Positions 34,609 through 42,777 of a DNA stretch of 64,000 nucleotides are shown here, piece by piece. The notes below the pieces were generated by a model. The model was not told where the DNA came from, did no database searches, and was given only the letters and a program-made list of their open reading frames with translations. The position numbers and the translations under genes were made by a program. Every line of letters starts with the position of its first letter. The stretch's first letter is position 1. Source of the DNA: Helicobacter enhydrae. GTDB taxonomy: Bacteria > Campylobacterota > Campylobacteria > Campylobacterales > Helicobacteraceae. Where the stretch lies: NCBI RefSeq assembly GCF_001693335.1, contig NZ_CP016503.1, forward strand, positions 1,426,001 to 1,490,000, written 5' to 3'.

Positions 34609-34674
34609 AAACCAAAACCCCCTTTAAAACCCCTTTAAATCCCTTTAAAATCGTTTTAAAACACAAGGGACGAT

Positions 34675-36204
34675 ATGAATAACCTCAAAGAACTCCAAAG
34701 CTTTTTAAAAGCACTTCCTGCATTAAATGACAAAGACAAAGCAAAAAGAGTGCAAAAAGCCAAGTCCGATTTTCGATTTTTTGTCCAAACCTACCTCTCC
34801 CACCATGTAAGCCCCACCGAAGCTTCTCTGTTTAGAAACTACATCTATGACCACCTTGAGGACTTATCCCAAAAACACAACAAGATTTTGATAGAAGCCT
34901 ACAGAGGAGGAGCCAAAACCACACTCATCACGCGTCTTTTCTCTCTTTGGAAACTCCTAAGGGGAGACAAACGCTATCTCATCATTATTAGCTCCACTCT
35001 AGATCTAGCCAAAGAGAGTATCGAGCTACTCTCCCTTGAGATTCAGGAAAACATAAGGCTAAAAAGCGACTTTTCCCTCACTCCCTTCCTCAGTGCCACA
35101 AGTGAAGAGATGAGCTTTTGTTGCGATGGCATTCCTTGCAAACTCAAAGCCTTTGGAGCAGGCAAAAAACTAAGGGGGACAAACTTTCTAAGTATGCGTC
35201 CAGATTTGGTGGTTTGTGATGATATCGAAAACGATGAAAATGTCACAAGCTCCACCCAGCGAGACAAACTCTACTCTTGGTTCAACAAAGCTGTTTTAAA
35301 GCTCCCAGCTAGGACCAACCCCACCTACAATATCATCATTGTAGGCACTATTCTCCATTACGACTCTTTGCTCAAAAGGATTGAAAAAAGGAGCGATTTC
35401 TACTTCAAATCCTTCCCTCTAGTGATCAATTTCCCCAGCAATCTAGATGAGCTCCACAAAGAAAACCTTAGCTCCTTCCTCCCTCTAGATTTCCTCCTTG
35501 ATGATCCTAGTATCAAAGCAAGCGATGTGTTAAGCGACTATCTAGAAGACAAAAGCTCCTTTATGAGCGAATTCCAAAACCAACCTCTAGACAGAGAAAA
35601 CGCCCCTCTAAGCTCTTTTAGCACCTATGAGGTTTTACCCTCCCAAATTGATTGTATCTATATTGGGATTGATCCCTCTTTGGGCAAAGCAAGGAGTGAT
35701 TATTTTGCTTTGAGCTTTTTGCATTACTCTAAACCTCTCAAGCAATTCTTTTGGGAAGCTCATGGATACAAAATCACCCCAGATCTAATGATTGAAAAAA
35801 TCCTAGACCTCACGCTCAAAAAGCTCAAAATCTGCAAAAAGATTATGATTGCTTGTGAAAGCATCGCATTCCAAGAGTTTTTCAAAGACAGCCTCAAAAA
35901 AGCCTTCTATGAGCAAAACCTAATCCTCCCAATCATTGGGGTTAAACCCACAGCCCACAAAGAAGTCCGCCTAGATAGCCTCTCCCCACTTCTTTCCTCC
36001 TCTATTTTTCTCATTGACCAAAAAAGCACCCTTTTGCAAGAGGAGCTCTCTACCTATCCCAAATGTGCCCACGATGATTTGCTTGATAGTGGAGACATTG
36101 CCTATCTTGCATTTATGCACTCAAGCGTGTGCGATTACAAAAACGCCAAAATCTCCTCCAAACTCAAAGGGAGATTCCAATCCATCAAAGAAAGGTATAG
36201 CTAA
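34675..36204 (+). CDS. Large terminase subunit (gp28-like)
   Basis: 509 residues. ATPase: Walker A-like YRGGAKTTLITRL (about 77-89), Walker B region LVVCDDIENDE. RNase H-fold nuclease: IYIGIDPSLGKARSDYFAL, MIACESIAFQEFF and AHDDLLDSGDIAYLAF supply acidic metal ligands. It packages DNA by the headful mode usual in transposable phages. It overlaps the portal gene at ATG 36204. Confidence 0.93.
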   Translation: MNNLKELQSFLKALPALNDKDKAKRVQKAKSDFRFFVQTYLSHHVSPTEASLFRNYIYDHLEDLSQKHNKILIEAYRGGAKTTLITRLFSLWKLLRGDKRYLIIISSTLDLAKESIELLSLEIQENIRLKSDFSLTPFLSATSEEMSFCCDGIPCKLKAFGAGKKLRGTNFLSMRPDLVVCDDIENDENVTSSTQRDKLYSWFNKAVLKLPARTNPTYNIIIVGTILHYDSLLKRIEKRSDFYFKSFPLVINFPSNLDELHKENLSSFLPLDFLLDDPSIKASDVLSDYLEDKSSFMSEFQNQPLDRENAPLSSFSTYEVLPSQIDCIYIGIDPSLGKARSDYFALSFLHYSKPLKQFFWEAHGYKITPDLMIEKILDLTLKKLKICKKIMIACESIAFQEFFKDSLKKAFYEQNLILPIIGVKPTAHKEVRLDSLSPLLSSSIFLIDQKSTLLQEELSTYPKCAHDDLLDSGDIAYLAFMHSSVCDYKNAKISSKLKGRFQSIKERYS

Positions 36205-37577
36205 TGTTTAAATTTTTCAAAAAGAAAAGAGCCACACTGATGCTCAACCCCAACTCCAAAACCACACTAGGAGGGATCAGTTACTCTTTGACCAAAAAAG
36301 CCCTCAAAGAGCAAGACCTAAACGCCTTTATCTCTATTTTTGACTACCTCCTCGCCACAGACACACAAATTTCAAGCGAGATTTACAAACGCAAAAGTGC
36401 TCTCACCTCTCTCCCTCTAGTCTGCACTTCCACCGACACTGCCCAAGAGGCTTTCATCACCTCCCTTATCCACAAACACTCCTTTAGGAGATTCCTATTT
36501 GATTGCTCTAGCTCTATCGCTTATGGCTTTTCTGCCTTTATTTTGGAATGGAGCAAAGAGGGCGAGTTTTTCTACCCCTCCCCTAGACTGATTCCTCATT
36601 CCTATATCCAAGAGGAGAGAGGTGAGCTTTTTGTATATAACTCAGGAGCAAAAATCTATCTCAAAGATAGAAGCGATGTGTGGCTGATTTACCACCCCAC
36701 AGATAGTGGAGACCTCCTCAAAAGCTCTTTGATGCACAAAGTCTGTATCATTGCCTCACTCAAAGCTTCTGTAGTTTCCAAAAATATGCTTTTCTTTGAC
36801 TCTCTCTCTATCCCTCCCCTCATCATCAGATCAGATGCCATCAATGACGAAGAAAATGCCAAAGAAATCCTAGAGAGTGCTCTAGAGCTTAGAAGCAATG
36901 GAGTGGCACTCTTTGCACAAAACGACATTCTAGAGCTCCTAAGCTCCCCCCAAGACAAAGGAAACTTCCTAGAGTTTATCCGCTATTGTGATGAATGTAT
37001 CTCCAAAGTCATCACAGGGCAGGTTTTGGCAGGCAACTCCACCCTCAATGGCACCCAAGCCTTAGGCAAAGTGCACGAAAAAATCATGCAAGGCATTAGC
37101 GAGCACGATAGCTTGCTTTTGGGAGAAAGTGTGCAAAACCTCATAGAGCTGACTCTAAGCCTCAACTTCTCAAATCCTGCCCCCTTTTCCTTTGGCTTTG
37201 ACTCCAATACCGAAATCGATGAAAAAACCCAAAGCGAGGTATATCTCAATCTTACAGGTATGGGATATGAGATCCCTATCGAGCACCTAGAGAAAACTTT
37301 CAAAATCAAAGGGCTAAAAAAGCTAGACCCCACCCCAAATCTCAACCACACTCTCTCCCTAGAAGCCAACCAAACCAAACACTCCCTCCCCCTAGACAAA
37401 TTCAAGCTCCCATTGCCCACGATCTTAGAATCTCTCATCAATGAGAGCTCAAGCTTTGAGGAAGTGCAGGAGAAAATCTTAGAGAGATTTAATGCAGCAG
37501 AGATTGAAGCACTAGAGGAGGAGTTGATGAAATACCTCACAAATGCTACAATCAAAGGGGCACTCAATGAGGCTTAA
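36204..37577 (+). CDS. Portal protein (DUF935, gp29-like)
   Basis: 457 residues. LDPNSK/LTKKALKEQDLNAFISIFDYLLATDTQISSEIYKRKSAL at the N-terminus and SKVITGQVLAGNSTLNGTQALGKVHEKIMQGISEHD in the middle are DUF935 portal hallmarks of Mu-like phages. It forms the dodecameric head vertex. It overlaps the terminase stop and is followed directly by the F-like gene. Confidence 0.92.
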   Translation: MFKFFKKKRATLMLNPNSKTTLGGISYSLTKKALKEQDLNAFISIFDYLLATDTQISSEIYKRKSALTSLPLVCTSTDTAQEAFITSLIHKHSFRRFLFDCSSSIAYGFSAFILEWSKEGEFFYPSPRLIPHSYIQEERGELFVYNSGAKIYLKDRSDVWLIYHPTDSGDLLKSSLMHKVCIIASLKASVVSKNMLFFDSLSIPPLIIRSDAINDEENAKEILESALELRSNGVALFAQNDILELLSSPQDKGNFLEFIRYCDECISKVITGQVLAGNSTLNGTQALGKVHEKIMQGISEHDSLLLGESVQNLIELTLSLNFSNPAPFSFGFDSNTEIDEKTQSEVYLNLTGMGYEIPIEHLEKTFKIKGLKKLDPTPNLNHTLSLEANQTKHSLPLDKFKLPLPTILESLINESSSFEEVQEKILERFNAAEIEALEEELMKYLTNATIKGALNEA

Positions 37578-38747
37578 ATGCTAGATTTTACCACCCCTCC
37601 TTTGCAGGCTATCGCCTATCTTTTGAGCAAAAAACCCCTTGCTTTGAGAGACAAAGCAGACTTCAGACACCACACCGCTCAAACTGCCTTCACCATTAGT
37701 GGGATTACAAATATTGACCGCTTGAGTGCATTCCAAAACTCCATAGCTCTTGCAATGCTCAAAGGGCAGAGTTTTTCAGAGTGGAAAAAGGCAAATGCAA
37801 ACTTGATAGAGGGTTGGGAGGGAGCAAACCCCAAAAGACTAAAGAAAATCTATGCCCACAATCTCAAAAACGCCTACGCGTCAGGGAGAAAGATGGAGAT
37901 GATGAGCCGTCCAGCTTTTAAAACCCCCAAAGATAGAGAGGGGATAGAAGATGGTTGGTTTTTTAGATTTTCCTGCGTTCTTGACTCTGCCACAAGACCC
38001 ACCCATCGTGTTTTGCATGGGACAATCTTACCTAGGAATCACTCCTTTTGGGACACCCACACCCCTCCACTTGATTGGGGTTGCCGTTGTAGGATTGATA
38101 TTTTTAGCTCCTATGATTTAGAGCAAAAAGGTTGGACTCCTTCCTCCACCCCACCCATTAGCTCTATTGCCAACCCCTTTGCCTCCTCCTCCACTAGCTC
38201 CCACTTAGCCCAAATCATCGCCAAAAAGCTAGAAGCCCACTCCCACAACAAAACCGCCTCAAAAGCTCTCCACTCATTGCAAACAGAGCTAAAAAAAAGA
38301 GAGAAAACCTTCAGAGCTCTAAGGAGGCTTTATGATAGCCCTGATCTAAAAACCCCTTACTCTATTGGCTCTATCCCTAGCACCCTCACTTCTCTTTTGG
38401 GGACAAAAGAAGTGGGGATTGTTGCAGATACGATGAGACGCCACAAGAGCAAACACCCAGAGATTGACGCCTTTGACTACAGCCTCATTCCCTATATACT
38501 AGAAAACATTGATTCCCTCTATACAGACCCCAAAGATGAGCGTTACCTCATTCTTATAAGCAAAAAGTTTGACAGACATTATCGTTTGGCTCTAAAACAC
38601 ATCAAAGAGAAAAATGAAATATGGGTGAGTTCTTTGGTAGGAATTGATAGTGAAAAAAAGATTTTAAGAGAAAAAAGAAAGCTAGAGAGAAACAAAACCT
38701 TAGTCGTGGTAAAGGATAGACCCACGCCCTATGCTCCTATGAGGTAG
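37578..38747 (+). CDS. Mu F-like minor head protein fused to a phage nuclease-like domain
   Basis: 389 residues. Residues 1 to about 200 are head-morphogenesis SPP1 gp7/Mu gpF: FRHHTAQTAFTISGITN, YAHNLKNAYASGRK, FRFSCVLDSATRPTHRVLHGTILPRNHSFWDTHTPPLDWGCRCRI. After a linker, residues about 290-389 (RYLILISKKFDRHYRLALKHIKEKNEIWVSSLV) resemble the barnase/colicin E5-like endoribonuclease tails (PBECR group) found on such proteins. It may be ejected with DNA. It directly follows the portal gene. Confidence 0.78.
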   Translation: MLDFTTPPLQAIAYLLSKKPLALRDKADFRHHTAQTAFTISGITNIDRLSAFQNSIALAMLKGQSFSEWKKANANLIEGWEGANPKRLKKIYAHNLKNAYASGRKMEMMSRPAFKTPKDREGIEDGWFFRFSCVLDSATRPTHRVLHGTILPRNHSFWDTHTPPLDWGCRCRIDIFSSYDLEQKGWTPSSTPPISSIANPFASSSTSSHLAQIIAKKLEAHSHNKTASKALHSLQTELKKREKTFRALRRLYDSPDLKTPYSIGSIPSTLTSLLGTKEVGIVADTMRRHKSKHPEIDAFDYSLIPYILENIDSLYTDPKDERYLILISKKFDRHYRLALKHIKEKNEIWVSSLVGIDSEKKILREKRKLERNKTLVVVKDRPTPYAPMR

Positions 38748-38813
38748 AGAAGTGTCTCAAGCTGACTCCTTGCTTTTCCTAAGGCAGCTAAATTTTATTA
38801 GAGAAAGGTAAAT

Positions 38814-39602
38814 ATGTTTTTTGCAAATTTGAGTGGGGGGCGTGATAGCACTGCAATGGTTATCAGATGGCTAGAGTTAGGAAAACCTCTTGATTTTATA
38901 CTCTTTTGTGATACAGGTTATGAGTTCCCTCAAATGCACGACTATATCCAAAAGCTAGATTCATACTTGCAGAAAGAATTCAACAAACAAATCACAAAGA
39001 TTGACAAAACCAAAGAGATTGAGCATTGGAGCTTCGCTTACCCCATCACAAGAGGAGAGCACAAAGGGAAGTTGAGGGGATTGCCAAAAATGCTAGGACC
39101 TTCTTTTTGCACCAGAGAAACCAAAGCAAAACCCAGCAAAGAGTTTATCCTCTCCCAATCTCCCCAAAAATTCAAAAACAACATTCTTATAGGCTACACT
39201 TACGATGAAGTGGAGAAGGGCAGAGTCTCAAACCTAGACTATGGCATCTCTATCTACCCCCTCCACCAATGGAAATGGAATGAAAAAGAGATAGATGTTT
39301 TTTTGAAAAAACGCCAACTTTTCAACCCACTCTACAACCACTTCCAAAGAACAGGGTGCTTTTTCTGCCCCAAACAAAGCAAAAAAAGCCTTTTTACCCT
39401 TTGGAAATATTATCCAGAGCTTTATCAAATCGCACTTGATATGGAAAAAAGGGCAAAAGAGCTCAATTGTATCAACCAAACCTTTAAGCCAAAAAGCCTT
39501 CTTGAGTATGCCAAAGAATTTGCCAAAGAATTCCAATATGCCAAAGAATTCCAAACGCCAGATATTGCACTAGACCATCAAAACTGCTTTTGTGGAAAAT
39601 GA
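38814..39602 (+). CDS. PAPS-reductase-like (PP-loop) phage protein
   Basis: 262 residues. PP-loop NLSGGRDSTAMVIRWLELG (4-22) and FCDTGYEFPQMHDYI mark the adenine nucleotide alpha-hydrolase/PAPS reductase fold. Cysteines occur in GPSFCTRETKAKPS, GCFFCPKQSKKSL and the terminal NCFCGK, possibly holding an iron-sulfur cluster. A tandem AKEF repeat lies near the C-terminus. It lies inside the head operon, between F and G, overlapping G by 11 bp. The true substrate is unknown; DNA or tRNA thio-modification is one option. Confidence 0.8.
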   Translation: MFFANLSGGRDSTAMVIRWLELGKPLDFILFCDTGYEFPQMHDYIQKLDSYLQKEFNKQITKIDKTKEIEHWSFAYPITRGEHKGKLRGLPKMLGPSFCTRETKAKPSKEFILSQSPQKFKNNILIGYTYDEVEKGRVSNLDYGISIYPLHQWKWNEKEIDVFLKKRQLFNPLYNHFQRTGCFFCPKQSKKSLFTLWKYYPELYQIALDMEKRAKELNCINQTFKPKSLLEYAKEFAKEFQYAKEFQTPDIALDHQNCFCGK

Positions 39603-40032
39603 TATGAAAGATTTAAACTCTCTCTCTGCCTTTTTGCAAGATCTAAGCAAAAAAGCCCAAGACCTCACCCCCATTCTCTACCACACCCAAGACGCCCTTT
39701 ACCAAAAAACTATGGATTCCTTTGAAAAAGAGAGAGATCCCTTTGGCAATCCTTGGGCTCCCACCAAAAAGAAAAAACCACTCAAGCAAAAAATCCTACA
39801 AGACACAGGAGTGCTGAAAGCTAGTATCATAGCTAGAAACAATAGAGTGGATAAAGTGAGCATTGGAAGCAACCTAAGCTATGCTCCCATTCATCAGTTT
39901 GGAGGGCACGCAGGCAAAGGGGGAAAGGCTTTTATCCCCCCTAGAGCCTATCTCCCCACCCACAAAGGCAAAATCCCAGGGGATCTAAAGAGAAGTATCA
40001 AGCAGGCAATCAAGAAGCATTTTGGATTTTAA
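39592..40032 (+). CDS. Virion morphogenesis protein (Mu gpG-like)
   Basis: 146 residues. FEKERDPFGNPWAPTKKKK, LQDTGVLKASIIARN, SYAPIHQFGGHAGKGGKAFIPPRAYLP are the phage virion morphogenesis family (Mu G/P2 S tail completion) motifs. It joins head and tail. It is the last gene of the rightward head block, convergent with a lipoprotein gene directly after. A start at 39604 (MKDLNSL) is also possible. Confidence 0.88.
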   Translation: MENDMKDLNSLSAFLQDLSKKAQDLTPILYHTQDALYQKTMDSFEKERDPFGNPWAPTKKKKPLKQKILQDTGVLKASIIARNNRVDKVSIGSNLSYAPIHQFGGHAGKGGKAFIPPRAYLPTHKGKIPGDLKRSIKQAIKKHFGF

Positions 40033-40353
40033 TCACTCCCCAGTGACGATCACTTTGTACTTTCCAAAAATCCCAAGCACATTCAAAGACTCTCCATCCA
40101 CATAATGAACCTTTTTGATCCCTGCACTCTTTGCTGCAGTCTCAATACTACAATCCCCTGTTGCAAAACCAAGAATGACTATACATTCAGCCTCGCCCAC
40201 TTTCTTTTTGCTCTCATCAATCGTTTCCCCAGTAGCCATAATGGCGGATTTTGTTCCTGTATAAAATGAACCAATAGCCGGTGAAGTGACTTGCGAACAT
40301 CCAATAAACAACAATCCTGATGTGATGAGCGTTCCATAAATCAAAGTTTTCAT
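40033..40353 (-). CDS. TRL-like lipoprotein, possible prophage-carried host gene
   Basis: 106 residues. Lipoprotein signal MKTLIYGTLITSGLLFIGC (lipobox FIGC, Cys 19). The mature part (ATGETIDESKKKVGEAECIVILGFATGDCSIETAAKSAGIKKVHYVDGESLNVLGIFGKYKVIVTG) fits the TRL-like family seen as bacterial surface lipoproteins. GAAGGAAAA precedes the ATG. It lies between the head block and the Mor gene, opposite to the head genes, so it may be expressed separately in the lysogen. Confidence 0.72.
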   Translation of the reverse strand: MKTLIYGTLITSGLLFIGCSQVTSPAIGSFYTGTKSAIMATGETIDESKKKVGEAECIVILGFATGDCSIETAAKSAGIKKVHYVDGESLNVLGIFGKYKVIVTGE

Positions 40354-40419
40354 TTTTTTCCTTCTTTATAGTTTGGGTGCAGGATTTTATAAAAAACCCC
40401 AAAAAATGTCAAAAATACA

Positions 40420-40659
40420 TCAAGATAGACTATTCCTATTCCACTCCCTCACAATCTTCTCCACACTCCTCACACTCAGATTGTATTTGTGAGCCAAAAA
40501 AACCTTATTATACCCATTATACTCCTCCAAGATTTGCTCCCTCACACTTGGGATCACTTTGGGCACATAGATATTCACCCCTCCATATTTCTTGCAGATT
40601 TTCTCCCAACTCATTCCCTCTTTATAACTCTCACAGATCTCTTTGAGCACGCCTCTCAT
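40420..40659 (-). CDS. Mor/C-like transcription activator
   Basis: 79 residues from ATG at 40659 (ATGA overlap with the gp16-like stop). The C-terminal helix-turn-helix (SVREQILEEYNGYNKVFLAHKYNLSVRSVEKIVREWN) matches the Mor activator family, which switches on middle and late promoters in Mu. It is the last gene of the leftward early operon. It is shorter than Mu Mor (129 aa), lacking part of the N-terminal dimer domain. Confidence 0.8.
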   Translation of the reverse strand: MRGVLKEICESYKEGMSWEKICKKYGGVNIYVPKVIPSVREQILEEYNGYNKVFLAHKYNLSVRSVEKIVREWNRNSLS

Positions 40660-41060
40660 TGTCTCTCCCTTTTGATTTTTTCTAGTCCGATGATGATCTT
40701 TGTCTTTTCTTTTGTGCTGCATTCCTCTAGCGTTCTTTTCTTAGTTTGGCGATAGATAAACTCACCAATCATTCCCCTCATTCCCAAATCCTCAAGCAAC
40801 AAAGCGATCTTTTGATCTTGTCTAGAGCCAAAAAGCATCACTCTCCCTCTGATATCTTTGCCCCTCCCATTCTCATATCCATTTAGACTATCAATCAAAG
40901 AGAGGAGTTCCTCTATTCCAAGCTCCTTAGAGCTACTCACCCCAAACCTCACATATAGATAATCCCCCCAAGCTTGAGCACCCTTGATTTCTTTGTATTT
41001 TGGGTGGGTGTGGATTTTTCTCAAAAGTGCATTACGATATTGCCTTTGTTTCTCTGTCAT
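40656..41060 (-). CDS. Mu gp16-like protein (DUF1018)
   Basis: 134 residues. QRQYRNALLRKIHTHPKYKEIKGAQAWGDYLYVRFGVSSSKELGIEELLSLIDSLNGY matches DUF1018/gp16 of transposable phages, a conserved early protein of unknown role that usually lies just before the Mor gene. It overlaps both neighbours, so the early genes form one operon. Confidence 0.85.
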   Translation of the reverse strand: MTEKQRQYRNALLRKIHTHPKYKEIKGAQAWGDYLYVRFGVSSSKELGIEELLSLIDSLNGYENGRGKDIRGRVMLFGSRQDQKIALLLEDLGMRGMIGEFIYRQTKKRTLEECSTKEKTKIIIGLEKIKRERQ

Positions 41061-41442
41061 TCCTACTCCTTATGATTTCTCTGATTTTTTCAAACATTCC
41101 AGCAAGCCTCTCATTTGTGCAATGATTGACAAACTCCCCCCTAGCTCTTTCCTCATAGCTTAGATCCTCCTCTTTTTCCTCTTTCTTTGTCTCCACTCCC
41201 CCATTCACCTTGCACACGATTTTTTTGAACACCGCGACCTTTTTGAGCCCCCTTTTTTTATACTCCCTCCTTAGCTCCTCCAAAAACACCTCCTCCTTCA
41301 TTCTCCATTCTTGCAGATGAGCGGGGTGCGATAGTGTGATGCGTAAAATATCATTTTCTAGATTGATCCCCACTATTGGAAGTTTGACCACATCTAGCCA
41401 CAAACTCCTTAACGCTTTGATTTTTTCAAACTTCTCCCACAT
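41032..41442 (-). CDS. DUF721/DciA-like phage early protein
   Basis: 136 residues. The first 75 (FEKIKALRSLWLDVVKLPIVGINLENDILRITLSHPAHLQEWRMKEEVFLEELRREYKKRGLKKVAVFKK) have the shape of DUF721/DciA domains, which load replicative helicase in many bacteria; the rest is charged and helical. It overlaps the gp16-like gene. Bringing host DnaB to transposition intermediates would suit a replicating Mu-type phage, but this is inference from a loose match. Confidence 0.4.
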   Translation of the reverse strand: MWEKFEKIKALRSLWLDVVKLPIVGINLENDILRITLSHPAHLQEWRMKEEVFLEELRREYKKRGLKKVAVFKKIVCKVNGGVETKKEEKEEDLSYEERARGEFVNHCTNERLAGMFEKIREIIRSRNDRETKAIS

Positions 41443-41521
41443 TTCCTTTCCTTCTTTTTTGACTTCCCAAACCCACTTTAAAAGGCATTTTAATGCCCTT
41501 TAAACTAGCCTCATTAGAGGG

Positions 41522-42007
41522 TTACCCCTCCAATGACAAGCTCTCAATCTTTGGCTCAATCCGAAAGTTATCTTTCACCTCTCTTTTGAGTCCAAGCTTG
41601 ACCAAGCTCGCCTCATCAAGCTCACTCAAAGCCTCCTTATTGGGCTTCTCTTCATAGAGGATACACTCTTTGAGCCCAAACTTCTTGATGGTGCTAATCA
41701 AAGCTTCCACCTTTGCTTTCACTCTTGGCAGGCTCACACTCTTACTGACGCGATAGCCGATGCTTCCATACACTAGCTCCTTGCTTCTCTTATCCACAAA
41801 ATCTGCCTTATGCTCATTGCAAAAGCCCTCAATGCACTGCTTGAGATAGTTTCTCTCATTCTCTAGCTTGCCCACATCATTCTTATAAGCCTCTTTGATC
41901 TCATTGACTTTGAGTGTCACCTCTCCTTCAATCCTTCCGATCTCCACCTCGCACTCACAGATTCTTCTAAGTGCCTTGTCCACATCTTCATAATTTTTGA
42001 TTTCCAT
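41522..42007 (-). CDS. gam: Host-nuclease inhibitor Gam
   Basis: 161 residues. An N-terminal helical hairpin (VDKALRRICECEVEIGRIEGEVTLKVNEIKEAYKNDVGKLENERNYLKQCIEGFCNEHK) and KELVYGSIGYRVSKSVSLPR are typical of Mu Gam, a Ku-like dimer that coats linear DNA ends and blocks host exonucleases. It belongs to the leftward early operon. Confidence 0.9.
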   Translation of the reverse strand: MEIKNYEDVDKALRRICECEVEIGRIEGEVTLKVNEIKEAYKNDVGKLENERNYLKQCIEGFCNEHKADFVDKRSKELVYGSIGYRVSKSVSLPRVKAKVEALISTIKKFGLKECILYEEKPNKEALSELDEASLVKLGLKREVKDNFRIEPKIESLSLEG

Positions 42008-42017
42008 TTTCGCTCCT

Positions 42018-42353
42018 TTAGTTTAGTAGGGCAAGCCCCAAATCAATCGCCACTTCTCTTTCTTTTGCCACCCCCTCACTCTTATAAGCACTCTTGACTT
42101 CATAGAAGCAATGACACTTAGCAAGAAGTGCCAACCCATCTTTGAGTGCTTCCTCTCTCTGCTTCTCCTCGCAATACACTTTTGCAAAAAGCAGCACAGG
42201 AGAAAGGGGGATATAGCCCCTCTCTTTCACCTCTCTGCACCCACTCTCTGCCATATCCATCACTCTTTGCCAAGCTTTGGGCGTGTAGTTTTCTAGCTCT
42301 AGGATATTTTTCACCGGACTTGCCACATAGCAAATCAACTTAGGTTCTTCCAT
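42018..42353 (-). CDS. DUF4406-like protein (nucleoside deoxyribosyltransferase fold)
   Basis: 111 residues from ATG at 42353, with GGAGG 6 bp upstream; the frame stays open upstream to 42569 but that part is the shadow of the next gene. ICYVASPVKN, CREVKERGYIPLSPVLLFAKVY and SEGVAKEREVAIDLGLALL resemble DUF4406/YtoQ-type nucleotide-binding proteins. Role in the phage unknown; nucleotide salvage is a guess. Confidence 0.6.
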   Translation of the reverse strand: MEEPKLICYVASPVKNILELENYTPKAWQRVMDMAESGCREVKERGYIPLSPVLLFAKVYCEEKQREEALKDGLALLAKCHCFYEVKSAYKSEGVAKEREVAIDLGLALLN

Positions 42354-42417
42354 TGATCCTCCTTTTTGTTTTTTTGGGAAAACCCCACAAAGACTACTGC
42401 CCCCTTTTTTGTAGTCT

Positions 42418-42582
42418 CTAGCGACCTTCCACGATATCCACCACAAACCCCTTATTTTCCCCAGACTTGATCGCGATAAACTCCCCCTGCACCTCAAAAT
42501 ACCTAGAGCTATACCCAGCCTTTCTCCCCCTGATGATCTCCACCTTGCCTCTCCCAAATAGCCATTCAATCAGTCTTTTCAT
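42418..42582 (-). CDS. Small phage early protein
   Basis: 54 residues, ATG at 42582 (RC of CAT at 42580-42582), with GGAGG upstream: MKRLIEWLFGRGKVEIIRG … GFVVDIVEGR. It is basic with beta-strand character. Its ATG overlaps the TGA of the preceding small gene (ATGA), showing coupled translation. No family recognised. Confidence 0.65.
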   Translation of the reverse strand: MKRLIEWLFGRGKVEIIRGRKAGYSSRYFEVQGEFIAIKSGENKGFVVDIVEGR

Positions 42583-42777
42583 ATTTTTTCCTCCAAATAC
42601 GCGATAATCCCCCTTTTTTGAGCCTCTTCCACTAGCTTTGTAGCATTCTCAACACTCCCAAGCCGATGAGATTTTGCTTCACTCTTGACAAATTCCAAAA
42701 TCTCTCTCCCCAGCAATCAGAGTTTTTTTGAGCACCAAAACTCCAGCCTTTCCACGCACTCTCACCACCCCAATCAT
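42579..42777 (-). pseudogene. Small early gene with an apparent +1 frameshift
   Basis: It starts by ATGA overlap with the MuB stop (ATG at 42777) and ends by ATGA overlap with the next gene (TGA at 42579-42581), yet the span is 199 bp. Frame 1 reads MIGVVRVRGKAGVLVLKKTLIAGERDFG…; after a GAGAGAGA stretch the other frame reads REILEFVKSEAKSHRLGSVENATKLVEEAQKRG…. Together they make a sensible protein of about 65 residues. It could be a natural indel, a sequencing error or translational recoding. Confidence 0.55.

Noticed and set aside
42354-42569. N-terminal extension of the DUF4406-like protein
   Set aside because: It is the out-of-frame shadow of the 54-residue gene; the ATG at 42353 has GGAGG in front of it.
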